Shown piece after piece: positions 46,586 to 55,183 of a DNA stretch of 64,000 bases. Origin of the DNA: Clostridium frigidicarnis (GTDB taxonomy: Bacteria; Bacillota; Clostridia; Clostridiales; Clostridiaceae). The stretch covers positions 119,380-183,379 of the forward strand of contig NZ_FOKI01000008.1 in the NCBI RefSeq assembly GCF_900111985.1, written 5' to 3'. The stretch's first letter is position 1; every line of letters starts with the position of its first letter. The position numbers and the translations under genes were made by a program. The notes under the pieces were generated by a model. It made no database searches and was not told the origin of the DNA. It worked only from the letters and a program-made list of their open reading frames with translations.

Positions 46586-49500
46586 CTATTTAGTAAAATA
46601 ACTTACTCCTGATTTAAATATCTTTTGATCATAATTTCCTTGTACATTCTTATAAAGACTTTCTCCTATTCTCTCACTATGAGCCATTTTTCCAAGTATT
46701 CTACCGTCAATACTGGTTATTCCTTCTATTCCAAGTACTGATCCATTAGGATTGTATGGCATATCTAAAGTTATATTTCCATTTAAATCCACATATTGAG
46801 TAGCTACCTGTCCATGTTCTATTAATTTTTTAGCCATTTCTTCTGAGCAAACAAATCTACCTTCTCCATGTGATATTGGAATATTATGAACATCTCCAAT
46901 TTCTACTTCGTTAAACCAAGGAGATAATTTTGATACTACTTTAGTCCTTACTATTGAACTCATATGATTACCTATTTTGTTATAAGTTAATGTTGCCATG
47001 TTTTCTTCTATATCTCTTATTTCTCCATAAGGTACAAGACCTAATTTAATAAGACTTTGAAATCCATTGCATATACCTAATATTAATCCATCTCTATTAT
47101 TTAAAAGATTCATTATCTCTTCTTTTATTTTAGGATTTCTAAAAACTGTAGCTATAAATTTACCTGAACCTTCAGGCTCATCTCCTGCACTAAATCCTCC
47201 TGGAAGCATTATTATTTGTGATTTTGAAATCTCTCTTCTAAACTCTTCTATTGATTCTTTAAGTGCATCACCTGTGATATTTTTGAATACAACAGTATTA
47301 ACTTTTGCTCCTTGCTTTTCAAAGGCATATTGAGAGTCATATTCACAGTTCGTTCCTGGGAATACTGGTATAAATACTCTTGGCTTAGCCTTATCTATAA
47401 ATACTGAATATTTCTTATCTTTCTTAAAATATTTATTCTCTATAATTTCATTATTATCTTTTGTCTTAAGTTTAAATACTGTTTCTAATGGCTTCTCATA
47501 TATATTTAAAAGTTCATCTATATCAATGTTAAAGTCTTTATATTCTATAGCCTTAGAATCTTTTATTTCTCCTACTACTGTAATGTCTAAGGAATCTAAG
47601 GCTTTTATAAACTCCTTAGGCATCTCTACTAAAAATGAACCATATTCTTCTCTAAATAACTCTTTTTCTTCTATGCTATCTTCTATTTTTATTCCTAGTT
47701 TATTACCAAAAGCCATGTTACATATTCCTTCCATTATTCCACCATGTCTTAATGCAAAGGATGATATTATTTTTCCTTCATGTATAAGCTTAGTAATAGC
47801 ACTTAAATTCTTCTTAAATTCCTTTATATCTATTATTTCTTCATCATCTTTTTTAGTATTTATTTTAACTATCATATTTCCTGAAGTTTTAAATTCTGGA
47901 CTTATTACATTTTTGACCTTTTCTAATGCTACAGCAAAGGATACTAATGTAGGTGGTACTGTAAGATCTTCAAATGTTCCCGACATTGAATCTTTTCCAC
48001 CTATTGCAGCAATATTTAAACTTTTCTGAGCATAAAATGCTCCTAGTAAGGCTGCAAAAGGCTTACCCCATTTTTCTTTATTCTTTCCTAACTTCTCAAA
48101 ATACTCTTGGAATGTTAAATGAATTTTTTTATAATCTCCTCCCATTGAAACTATTTTTGCAACGCTTTCTATAACTGCATAAAATGCTCCATGAAATGGA
48201 CTAAACACTCCAATATTAGGATTGTACCCATAGGTCATCAATGTGCAATCATAAACCTCTCCATTTAATACTGGAATTTTCCCTGCCATTCCTTCTGATG
48301 GAGTTAATTGATATTTCCCTCCAAATGGCATAAGCACTGATCCTCTTCCTATGGTAGAATCAAACCTTTGACTTAAAGCTTTTTTACTACATATATTTAA
48401 ATCACCTAACATATTTTCTAAAGACTCTTTAAAATTGCCTTTATACATACTGTTTTTAAAGTAATTTCCCTCATTTTTAGGTTCTTTAACTACTACATCT
48501 ATATAACTTTTTGCTCCATTAGAGTTTAAAAAATCTCTAGATAAATCTACTATTGTATTTCTATTAAAAAACATTCTCATTCTGTTTAAATCTGTTACTA
48601 CAGCTACCTTAGTTGCTTCAAGATTTTCCTCTAATGCTAAAGCTATAAATCTTTTGTAATCTTTCTCTTCAATTACAGCTGCCATTCTTTCCTGGGACTC
48701 TGAAATTGCAAGCTCTGTTCCATTTAATCCTTCATATTTTTTAGGAATCACATCTAGATTTATATCAAGACCATCTGCAAGTTCCCCTATTGCCACTGAT
48801 ACCCCACCTGCTCCAAAATCATTACACCTTTTTATCATTTTAGATACATTAGGATTTCTAAAAAATCTTTGAATTTTTCTTTCTACTACCGGATTACCCT
48901 TTTGAACTTCAGAACCACATATATTTATAGACTCCTCTGTGTGTTCCTTTGAAGATCCTGTTGCCCCACCACATCCATCTCTTCCAGTTCTTCCACCTAA
49001 AAGAATAACTATGTCCCCAGATTTTGGTTCTTCTCTTCTTACATTTTCTCTTGGAGTTGCACCTATAACAGCACCTATCTCCATTCTTTTAGCTACAAAT
49101 CCATCGTGATAAACTTCTGAAACCATTCCCGTAGCTAATCCTATCTCATTTCCATATGATGAGTATCCTTTAGCAGCCCTCTTTGTAATAACCCTTTGAG
49201 GAAGTTTTCCTTTGATTGTGTCCTCAATAGATGTTCTTGGGTCTTTACATCCAGTTACCCTCATAGCTTGGTATACATATGATCTTCCTGAAAGGGGATC
49301 TCTTATAGCTCCTCCAAGACAGGTTGCAGCTCCTCCAAAAGGTTCTATCTCTGTTGGATGATTGTGAGTTTCATTTTTAAATAATATTAAATACTCCTCA
49401 ATTCCCTTATTTGTTTCTACATTTGCTTTTATTGTACAGGCATTAATTTCATCACTTTCATCCAAATCATTAAGAATTCCCTTTTTCTTAAGTTCTTTAG

Positions 49501-50326
49501 CTGCTATAGTTGCAATATCCATTAATGTAATATCTCTATCTTTATCATAAACAAAGTCTCTTGACTTCATATATTCTTCTAATGCAATTTTTATAGGTTT
49601 TGATAATTTATTATTTTCAATTTCTATATTTTTTATTGATGTTAAAAATGTTGTATGTCTGCAATGATCTGACCAGTAGGTGTCTATTACTTTGATTTCT
49701 GTTACTGACGGATTTCTTCTCTCATCCTTAAAGTAACTTTGGCAAAGTTTTAAATCTTCTATGGTCATTGCTAATGAAAAGTCTTTGTGAATTGCTTTTA
49801 ATTGTGCTTCATTTAAATCTATAAATTTTTCTATTTTTTCTTCTTGTTTTACATTTATATTTTCTTTTTCTATATCCTCTATATCTAATGATGCTTCTCT
49901 TGAATCAACTGGATTTATGTAGTATTTCTTTATTTCATCTATTGTTTTCTCATTTAAATTTCCATTCAATACTATTATCTTTGAATATTTCACTTCAGGT
50001 TTTATACCCTCTGTTATTAATTCTATACATTCTCTAGCTGCCTCTGCCCTTTGATCATATTGACCTGGAAGATATTCTACTGCAAAATGTTCACATCCGT
50101 TTAACTCTATGCTATCCTCATATAGGTTGTCTACTGTCTTTTCTGATAAAATAGTAAATTTAGCTTTATCTAAAGCATCTTTGTCTACCCCATATATCAC
50201 ATACCTATTTATAATTCTAACTTTATCCAAATTAACACTGAGATTTTCAATAAAATCATTTTTTAACTCATCTGCCTCAACTGTAAAACCATGTTTCTTT
50301 TCAACATAAAAAACCCTTTTATCCAT
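46586..50326 (-). CDS. purL: Phosphoribosylformylglycinamidine synthase, single-chain
   Basis: 1246 residues, the one-polypeptide FGAM synthase. The N-terminal linker region includes DTYWSDHCRHTTF. The two AIR-synthetase-like halves include FKNETHNHPTEIEPFGGAATCLGG and IGRGSVLMPFGGKYQ. The C-terminal glutaminase domain (about 980-1246) has the Cys nucleophile in GICNGFQSLI, preceded by LPGGFSAGDE and followed by SHGEGRF. Clostridia with this form do not need separate PurS and PurQ. It is the first gene of the cluster, behind a leader with hairpins and a palindrome. Confidence 0.96.
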   Translation of the reverse strand: MDKRVFYVEKKHGFTVEADELKNDFIENLSVNLDKVRIINRYVIYGVDKDALDKAKFTILSEKTVDNLYEDSIELNGCEHFAVEYLPGQYDQRAEAARECIELITEGIKPEVKYSKIIVLNGNLNEKTIDEIKKYYINPVDSREASLDIEDIEKENINVKQEEKIEKFIDLNEAQLKAIHKDFSLAMTIEDLKLCQSYFKDERRNPSVTEIKVIDTYWSDHCRHTTFLTSIKNIEIENNKLSKPIKIALEEYMKSRDFVYDKDRDITLMDIATIAAKELKKKGILNDLDESDEINACTIKANVETNKGIEEYLILFKNETHNHPTEIEPFGGAATCLGGAIRDPLSGRSYVYQAMRVTGCKDPRTSIEDTIKGKLPQRVITKRAAKGYSSYGNEIGLATGMVSEVYHDGFVAKRMEIGAVIGATPRENVRREEPKSGDIVILLGGRTGRDGCGGATGSSKEHTEESINICGSEVQKGNPVVERKIQRFFRNPNVSKMIKRCNDFGAGGVSVAIGELADGLDINLDVIPKKYEGLNGTELAISESQERMAAVIEEKDYKRFIALALEENLEATKVAVVTDLNRMRMFFNRNTIVDLSRDFLNSNGAKSYIDVVVKEPKNEGNYFKNSMYKGNFKESLENMLGDLNICSKKALSQRFDSTIGRGSVLMPFGGKYQLTPSEGMAGKIPVLNGEVYDCTLMTYGYNPNIGVFSPFHGAFYAVIESVAKIVSMGGDYKKIHLTFQEYFEKLGKNKEKWGKPFAALLGAFYAQKSLNIAAIGGKDSMSGTFEDLTVPPTLVSFAVALEKVKNVISPEFKTSGNMIVKINTKKDDEEIIDIKEFKKNLSAITKLIHEGKIISSFALRHGGIMEGICNMAFGNKLGIKIEDSIEEKELFREEYGSFLVEMPKEFIKALDSLDITVVGEIKDSKAIEYKDFNIDIDELLNIYEKPLETVFKLKTKDNNEIIENKYFKKDKKYSVFIDKAKPRVFIPVFPGTNCEYDSQYAFEKQGAKVNTVVFKNITGDALKESIEEFRREISKSQIIMLPGGFSAGDEPEGSGKFIATVFRNPKIKEEIMNLLNNRDGLILGICNGFQSLIKLGLVPYGEIRDIEENMATLTYNKIGNHMSSIVRTKVVSKLSPWFNEVEIGDVHNIPISHGEGRFVCSEEMAKKLIEHGQVATQYVDLNGNITLDMPYNPNGSVLGIEGITSIDGRILGKMAHSERIGESLYKNVQGNYDQKIFKSGVSYFTK

Positions 50327-50344
50327 GTTAAACCTCCCACCAAT

Positions 50345-50431
50345 CTAAGAGTTGCTAGGAGATTTTAAATTCTCCTAATCTTAGGTAATATTATTATGTA
50401 ACCATTTGAACATTTAATATTCTAAATGTTC
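50345..50431 (-). promoter_or_regulatory. Structured leader of the purine operon
   Basis: Two hairpins in the purL leader: GAACATTTA / TAAATGTTC at 50408-50431 and a longer stem at 50345-50384 with an AGGAGA/TCTCCT core inside CTAAG/CTTAG. The second stem includes CTCCTA close to the purL ribosome site. I could not match the leader to a guanine or PRPP riboswitch. Function is uncertain. Confidence 0.4.
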
Positions 50432-50493
50432 TTTCTTCACTTATAAGGTAACATACGCCAAGTTTATTGTCAACGTTATTTGTTTATTTTAAT

Positions 50494-50521
50494 TTAATGT
50501 TCGTTATATAACGAACATTAA
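50494..50521. promoter_or_regulatory. 28-bp perfect palindrome, candidate PurR-type operator
   Basis: The arms contain AATGTTCG and CGAACATT around TTATATAA. CGAACATT resembles half of the PurBox recognised by Firmicute PurR. The 8-base gap between half sites is shorter than the spacing known for Bacillus PurR, so the regulator is uncertain. It lies 168 bases upstream of purL, where the promoter should be. Confidence 0.5.
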
Positions 50522-50607
50522 TAAGTTATTCAAATTTTATAATATGTCTTTCATTCTTTTTTCCTATAATATGTTAATTGTCAATAAAACTTTATATGAA
50601 AAATAAC

Positions 50608-50700
50608 CTAAGCATTTCTAAACTATTCTACAAATAATTGAATAGTTATTTTTTATTACTTAGACCTTTTTAAATTATTATTTTTTTATTATATCCCCTC
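50608..50700. repeat. Direct repeat, left copy, flanking the foreign gene
   Basis: CCTAAGCATTTCTAAACT and then TTCTACAAATA match the right copy at 52571 with one difference in 30 bases. After a 20-base indel the similarity continues (GACCTTTTTAA, ATTATTTTTT, ATATC-CCC). The two copies bracket the beta-lactamase-fold/GNAT gene. Confidence 0.7.
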
Positions 50701-50912
50701 TTGCATAATTAAATATTTCAAATCCAATATATCTATATCTCAAACCAGGAAACTTTGTATTTATAATCAAATACTAGATTTTGACTTTGTGCAGTCTTTT
50801 TTGAAGCTTCATTGAACTCATCACAATCCCACAATATTTGTATTATATCGTGCATTAGATTTTTACTTAACTAATATATATAAACAGGAACTTAGCGAGG
50901 AGGTTATATCAG

Positions 50913-52391
50913 ATGGTTAATAAAATAGAATTAAGTGAAGGAATAGATAAATGTGCTAAAGTATGGGGGGCCGCTGGAGCAGTCGCTGTTTATAAAAATG
51001 GTAAATGTTATCACAAGAATTTCTACGGTCTTGCAGATAGAGAGAAAAAGTTACCCATTACAGAGAAAAGTACTTATCTGCTATCTTTTAACAGTCGATT
51101 TTTAATGGGGTTGTGTATCGGGAAGTTAATCGATGATAAAAAGCTTAATCTTATGGATAAGCTGGACAAGTATATTCCTGAATATACTCACGCTTCCGAA
51201 ATTACACTCAAGCAACTTTGCTTAAAGCAGAGTGGCATTCCAGATTTTTTTAACGGTGGAATCATGAAAGTGCAACAGACAGATGATGCATATCAAGCTT
51301 TAAGTGACCAAAAGCGTAACCTTGTAGATCGTAAGATTTTTACGCATCCATGGACATTTGGAGATGCAATTGATTACGTAAACGGAAAAGAACTAACCTG
51401 TATACCAGGAACTGAGCCAACAGACGATCTTGATAACATGACAGAAACGGTTTTCATCCGCGAAGTTATTGAGCGGGCTTCAGGGAAAAACTTGCCAAAC
51501 TATGTGAGGACTGCGATCTTTGCTCCACTCGACATTAGCGGCGAATATTTAAAAGTCAACACAAAACCGTATGCAGTCCATCACATGACTATCTACATGA
51601 ATAGTGAATACGAAGCAGATGTGAAATATACATTCGCAATGAATTATGCTGAGGCTGAGAAATTGCTTGTTACTGTTTTGGAAAAAAAGCTGCTGTCTGA
51701 AAAAGCCTGGAAAGCCATTACTACCACAGCTACTTTTGAGCAGAGCATTGCATTTAATTCTGTGTCTGGATTGCTCAGTGCGCGTGATTTCTGTTATGGT
51801 AATCTCGGTTGGAGTTGTTACCTTTATCTGGATTGGGAAGCGAAGATAGGGCTTCTTCATCTGACCAACAGCGAACTTATTGTACGTTGCGCAAACGGAG
51901 ATAGGTTAAGCCAGTTCCGCAAAGAATTTCGCAAAGAGGCAACCGCGACATTTGTCTATCCCAAAAATACGAAACTGGTTCCTTACGGTAAAACGAACCT
52001 GTGGGATGCAATGGACTTATCCATAGACGATGAACAACTGGAATATATGAGAAATGCGCAGCAGGCCATTTGTATCGCTTATGCATACAAACAGAAGCTG
52101 TTTGTACTCATGGAAGGTATGCGTTCTATCGGCTTGGTGGCATTTAAAATCGATAAGAAGAATGAAAATTACTACATAGAAAGTGTACTAATCGACAAAA
52201 AATATCAGCACCGAGGTTTTGGCAAGATTATGATGATGAAGGGTCTTGAATATTTGAAATCTCAGGGGTGTAAGTATCTTACAATTGGAGTTAACCGCTT
52301 TAACGTTACAGCTCAGAAACTGTACAAATCTGTCGGTTTTAAAGAAAAAACTGTATATGAAGATTTTATTGAAATGGAAACATATCTGTAA
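50913..52391 (+). CDS. Beta-lactamase-fold (serine hydrolase-like) domain fused to a GNAT acetyltransferase
   Basis: 492 residues. Residues about 1-350 resemble class C beta-lactamase/PBP-type serine hydrolases (GAAGAVAVYKNGK, GKLIDDKKLNLMDKLDKYIPEY, TLKQLCLKQSGIPDF, IPGTEP). The catalytic SxxK position reads LSFNSR and the usual YxN region reads DDLDNM, so the hydrolase is probably inactive. Residues about 370-492 are a GNAT domain with the acetyl-CoA loop YQHRGFGK and a C-terminal NVTAQKLYKSVGF. Base composition is clearly richer in G+C than the neighbours, with codons such as CGC, GGC and GCC. Together with the flanking direct repeats, this indicates horizontal acquisition. GAGGAGG precedes the ATG. 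A resistance-like role is possible but not shown. Confidence 0.8.
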   Translation: MVNKIELSEGIDKCAKVWGAAGAVAVYKNGKCYHKNFYGLADREKKLPITEKSTYLLSFNSRFLMGLCIGKLIDDKKLNLMDKLDKYIPEYTHASEITLKQLCLKQSGIPDFFNGGIMKVQQTDDAYQALSDQKRNLVDRKIFTHPWTFGDAIDYVNGKELTCIPGTEPTDDLDNMTETVFIREVIERASGKNLPNYVRTAIFAPLDISGEYLKVNTKPYAVHHMTIYMNSEYEADVKYTFAMNYAEAEKLLVTVLEKKLLSEKAWKAITTTATFEQSIAFNSVSGLLSARDFCYGNLGWSCYLYLDWEAKIGLLHLTNSELIVRCANGDRLSQFRKEFRKEATATFVYPKNTKLVPYGKTNLWDAMDLSIDDEQLEYMRNAQQAICIAYAYKQKLFVLMEGMRSIGLVAFKIDKKNENYYIESVLIDKKYQHRGFGKIMMMKGLEYLKSQGCKYLTIGVNRFNVTAQKLYKSVGFKEKTVYEDFIEMETYL

Positions 52392-52570
52392 TATGCTTTC
52401 TTTTGTGTGAGGAAAACCACTCTTGTGCAGGAGACCCAGGGTAACTTAGCTTTATTAATGGATTCCTAATTATTTAATTGAGTATTCTAATATAATGCGA
52501 CCATAATCTTTTTAATTTTTAAACTTCTACAATTTATGAATAACTAATGAAACTTAATATTAAAAAGTGT

Positions 52571-52660
52571 CCTAAGCATTTCTAAACTGTTCTACAAATA
52601 CTTATTGCTTGGCCTTTTTTAAGTCATTATTTTTTCGCAATATCTTCCCCATGTTATAAA
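52571..52660. repeat. Direct repeat, right copy, flanking the foreign gene
   Basis: Starts CCTAAGCATTTCTAAACT with TTCTACAAATA, then GGCCTTTTTTAAGTCATTAT and ATATCTTCCCC. It is in the same orientation as the copy at 50608. CCTAAGCA can pair with TGCTTGG inside it, so each copy may form a hairpin. Confidence 0.7.
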
Positions 52661-52792
52661 TTTTGCATTGATAAATACGTCTCTATAAAATTATAACATT
52701 TTTCCACATATATTACATTTATGTTTAACAAGCTAAAATCACAAAAATAATTACAGATTAATAATTTACAATTTTGGTTGAAAATTATAGAT

Positions 52793-52910
52793 TTCCAGGA
52801 TAAAAATTTAGGATTGAAAATCTTAGATTTTCTTTAAAAACATTTTATTTTAGAAATCTTTCTAAAAAGAGTTTATCATTAATTTTCAATTCCAGATCGC
52901 TCTTAGCCCT
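52793..52910. repeat. AT-rich inverted-repeat element related to those in the purine operon
   Basis: ATCTTAGATTTTCTTTAAA, then AACATTTTATTTTAGAAAT, CTAAAAAGAGTTTATC and TTTTCAATTCC align with 46440-46530 base by base, with scattered differences. This third location shows the element is not specific to the purine genes. Confidence 0.6.
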
Positions 52911-52953
52911 TATTTCATCAATCTTTTAGACTTTAAAATTTTTATAAAGTAAA

Positions 52954-52995
52954 AAAAGCTATAAAATAAGGCAGAGCCTAAATTTTATAGCTTTT
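52954..52995 (-). terminator. Terminator of the rhodanese operon
   Basis: AAAAGCTATAAAAT pairs with ATTTTATAGCTTTT, with an inner GGC/GCC. Seven T follow on the minus strand. It lies 31 bases after the true rhodanese stop (53026), which supports translation past the UGA at 53152. Confidence 0.9.
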
Positions 52996-53025
52996 ACGTT
53001 TTATATTAGATTTAATATTTGAAAT

Positions 53026-53988
53026 TTATTTTTCCATAGGCATATTAGAATCTCCGCTCCATTCGTAAATAGAACCTTCGTAATTTCTAACTTTATCAAA
53101 GCCAACTGCTCTGAGTATCATGGATGCATATCCAGATCTTATACCCATAGTTCAGTATACTGTAAAGTCATCATCAACAGTAACTCCAGCCTTTTCCTTC
53201 ATAATAGATTTAATTTCATCTGGAGATTTAGGAGTACCATTTTTATTTAAAAGCTCTAACCATTCTATATGAACAGCTCCTTCTATATGTCCTCCTCTTG
53301 GTTCTCCAGCATTTTGAGAACCCTCAAACTCTTTTTTAGTTCTAACATCTATTAATACTTCTTTTCCTAAATTTTCTTCTACTCTTTCTTTTGTAGTATA
53401 GTAAGTCTCATCGTATTCTTTTAAATCAACTATCTCATTTGTTGGAGTTGCTTCAATAGGTTCTTTGCTTACATCATATCCAAGTTCTTTCCAATTTGTA
53501 AGACCACCAGCTAAAATTCTTACATTATCTAATCCTGCCATTTTAAGTTGCCAAACTGCCCTTCCATCTGCTCCTGGTCCTTTAAATGCATCTGAATAAA
53601 AGACAACTAGCTTGTCTTTATTTATTCCTAAGCTTTGAATGGCTTTTTGTAAATCCTCTTTTTTCTTTATAGTTCCCCATCCATCATCTCCTGGTTTTCC
53701 AACCTTATCAGAAAAGTAATGAAGTCCTATACTTACTGCTCCTTTAATATGCTCTTTTTCATATACATCTGGTTTATTACAATCAAGTATTATAATATCG
53801 TTACTTTCAAGTTTCTCTTTAACTTCTGATGGATCAATAAATATATCTTGCTTAGCATAAACTGTATTATCAAATTTTATTTGACTTTCAGAATCATTCT
53901 TAGAAGATGTGTTATTACTTCCACAGCCTGCTAGAATAAACATAGATGCTGCAAGAATTAAAGATCCTAATCTCAAACTTCTTCTCAT
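53026..53988 (-). CDS. Two-domain rhodanese lipoprotein with selenocysteine (UGA) at the active site
   Basis: A 320-residue protein if UGA at 53152-53154 (residue 279) is read as selenocysteine. The signal peptide ends in the lipobox LAGC. Rhodanese domain 1 (about 55-165) has FYSDAFKGPGADGR in place of an active Cys loop. Domain 2 (about 190-320) reaches DDFTVY, then UGA, then TMGIRSGYASMILRAVG and NYEGSIYEWSGD. This is exactly the C-x-x-G-x-R-S active loop and C terminus of thiosulfate sulfurtransferases, with UGA in place of the nucleophile. The frame stays open to a TAA at 53026, just before a terminator. A hairpin follows the UGA. Read conventionally, the protein would end at the catalytic residue. 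It lies 20 bases after the TVP38 gene in one operon. Confidence 0.85.
53113..53146 (-). promoter_or_regulatory. Candidate bacterial SECIS element in the rhodanese mRNA
   Basis: Counting from the UGA, bases 9-14 (GGGUAU) pair with 37-42 (AUACUC). Inside this, UGGAU pairs with AUCCA around the tetraloop AUGC. The apical loop starts 23 bases after the UGA, within the usual distance for bacterial SECIS elements, and contains a G. Fold judged by hand only. Confidence 0.65.
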
Positions 53989-54008
53989 GTAATTCTTCCT
54001 CTCTTTTG

Positions 54009-54686
54009 TTATTTTTTATTTTTATCATTCCATAATTTTTTAACAAGAACAACTAAAACTGAAGCTGCAAAAAGCATAAGTAACCCAAATACAAATTTCT
54101 TGGTTCCTCCAGTAAGTTGTCCACCTATGTATGAATAAACTATAGTAGCAGGTAGTTGTCCAACTCCTGTTGCCCAAAAGAATGACCAAAAACTCATAGT
54201 AGTAAGTCCTGCTGCATAACTCACCAAATCAAATGATATAAATGGTAAGAGCCTAGCTATAAGTATTGCATAGTTACCGTATTTTTCGAAAAAGCTATCT
54301 ATATCCTTTAATGCAAATTTACTTGTAAGCTTTTCTACTGAATCTCTCCCTAAAAATCTAGCTATGTAAAAGCATAATACAGTTCCTGCCATAGCTGATG
54401 CCCATGATAATATTGCACCTTTTACCCATCCAAATATAGCAGCATTAGCAAAAGTTATTAAAAATGCTGGAAGTGGTGCTGCCACGGATTGAAAAATCAT
54501 TAATAAAAATGATACTACTGGAGCCCAAACTCCAAATCCTAAAATATATCCTCTCACCAAATCTATGTCCATATTTCCTAGAATAAATATTGCTTGTTTT
54601 ATATTAGTAGACAAATTAGGTATTAAAAAATAAGCTAATACACAAGCAACAAGTACCCCAACCTTAATCTTCCAAGATTTTTTCAC
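54009..54686 (-). CDS. TVP38/TMEM64 (DedA-like) family membrane protein
   Basis: 225 residues with about six hydrophobic segments. The family core is visible: AAPLPAFLITFANAAIFGWVKG, GTVLCFYIARFLGRD and IARLLPFISFDLVSYAAGLT. It starts with GTG after GAGGAG. It is first in an operon with the rhodanese lipoprotein. TVP38-type proteins next to rhodaneses also occur in other bacteria (for example ydjX/ydjZ and ynjE in E. coli), suggesting a shared, still unknown sulfur or selenium function. No transported substrate is known. Confidence 0.88.
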   Translation of the reverse strand: MKKSWKIKVGVLVACVLAYFLIPNLSTNIKQAIFILGNMDIDLVRGYILGFGVWAPVVSFLLMIFQSVAAPLPAFLITFANAAIFGWVKGAILSWASAMAGTVLCFYIARFLGRDSVEKLTSKFALKDIDSFFEKYGNYAILIARLLPFISFDLVSYAAGLTTMSFWSFFWATGVGQLPATIVYSYIGGQLTGGTKKFVFGLLMLFAASVLVVLVKKLWNDKNKK

Positions 54687-55118
54687 CTGAATTCTCTCCT
54701 CACTTAGTTATTTATAATTTATTAACACTTTCAAATATCGTATTAAATATCTCGATTTGCCCTATTATCACTAGGAATATCTAGATATTAACAAATATTA
54801 ATGTCTAATAAACTCCTTTTGATTCCTTCTATTAATGAATACATCATATAAAAAGTTTCATTTTGTTAACATTTTATTCGATATAATTCTACACGTTTAA
54901 CCATATTGTAATCAATCTATATTGGCATTTTCTATAGTTACTTATTATTCTATAGAAAATACCAATAACGATTAATATACATATTCTCTAAAAAGTTTTA
55001 TTTGTTTGAGTTTTAATTATAGTTTTAGTAATTAATAAAAATAATCAATATAACCACTATTTAAGTAGTATATTGATTTCTTTTATTATTTAGTCTCTGT
55101 TTTAGAATAGTGTTGAAA
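54687..55118. other. Intergenic with two AT-rich hairpins
   Basis: At 54922-54965 ATTTTCTATAG pairs perfectly with CTATAGAAAAT, with outer TTGG/CCAA and no U-tail. At 55043-55078 AATCAATATA pairs with TATTGATT, followed by TTCTTTTATT on the plus strand. The region must hold the promoter of the TVP38-rhodanese operon. No gene seen. Confidence 0.45.
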
Positions 55119-55170
55119 AATAGTATAAAAATAAAGGGTAGTTAACGCCACCCTTTATTTTTATACTATT
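55119..55170 (-). terminator. Strong terminator after the DUF4825 gene
   Basis: A perfect 20-bp stem, AATAGTATAAAAATAAAGGG with its exact complement, followed by TTTTTC on the minus strand. It lies 13 bases after the TAG at 55184 and not after the UGA at 55343, marking the original gene end. Confidence 0.85.
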
Positions 55171-55183
55171 CCAAAGTTATGAA

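Noticed and set aside
50327..50470. Guanine, PRPP or other purine-related riboswitch upstream of purL
   Set aside because: I looked for the conserved purine-aptamer and ykkC-type blocks and found none. Only simple hairpins and the palindrome are present.
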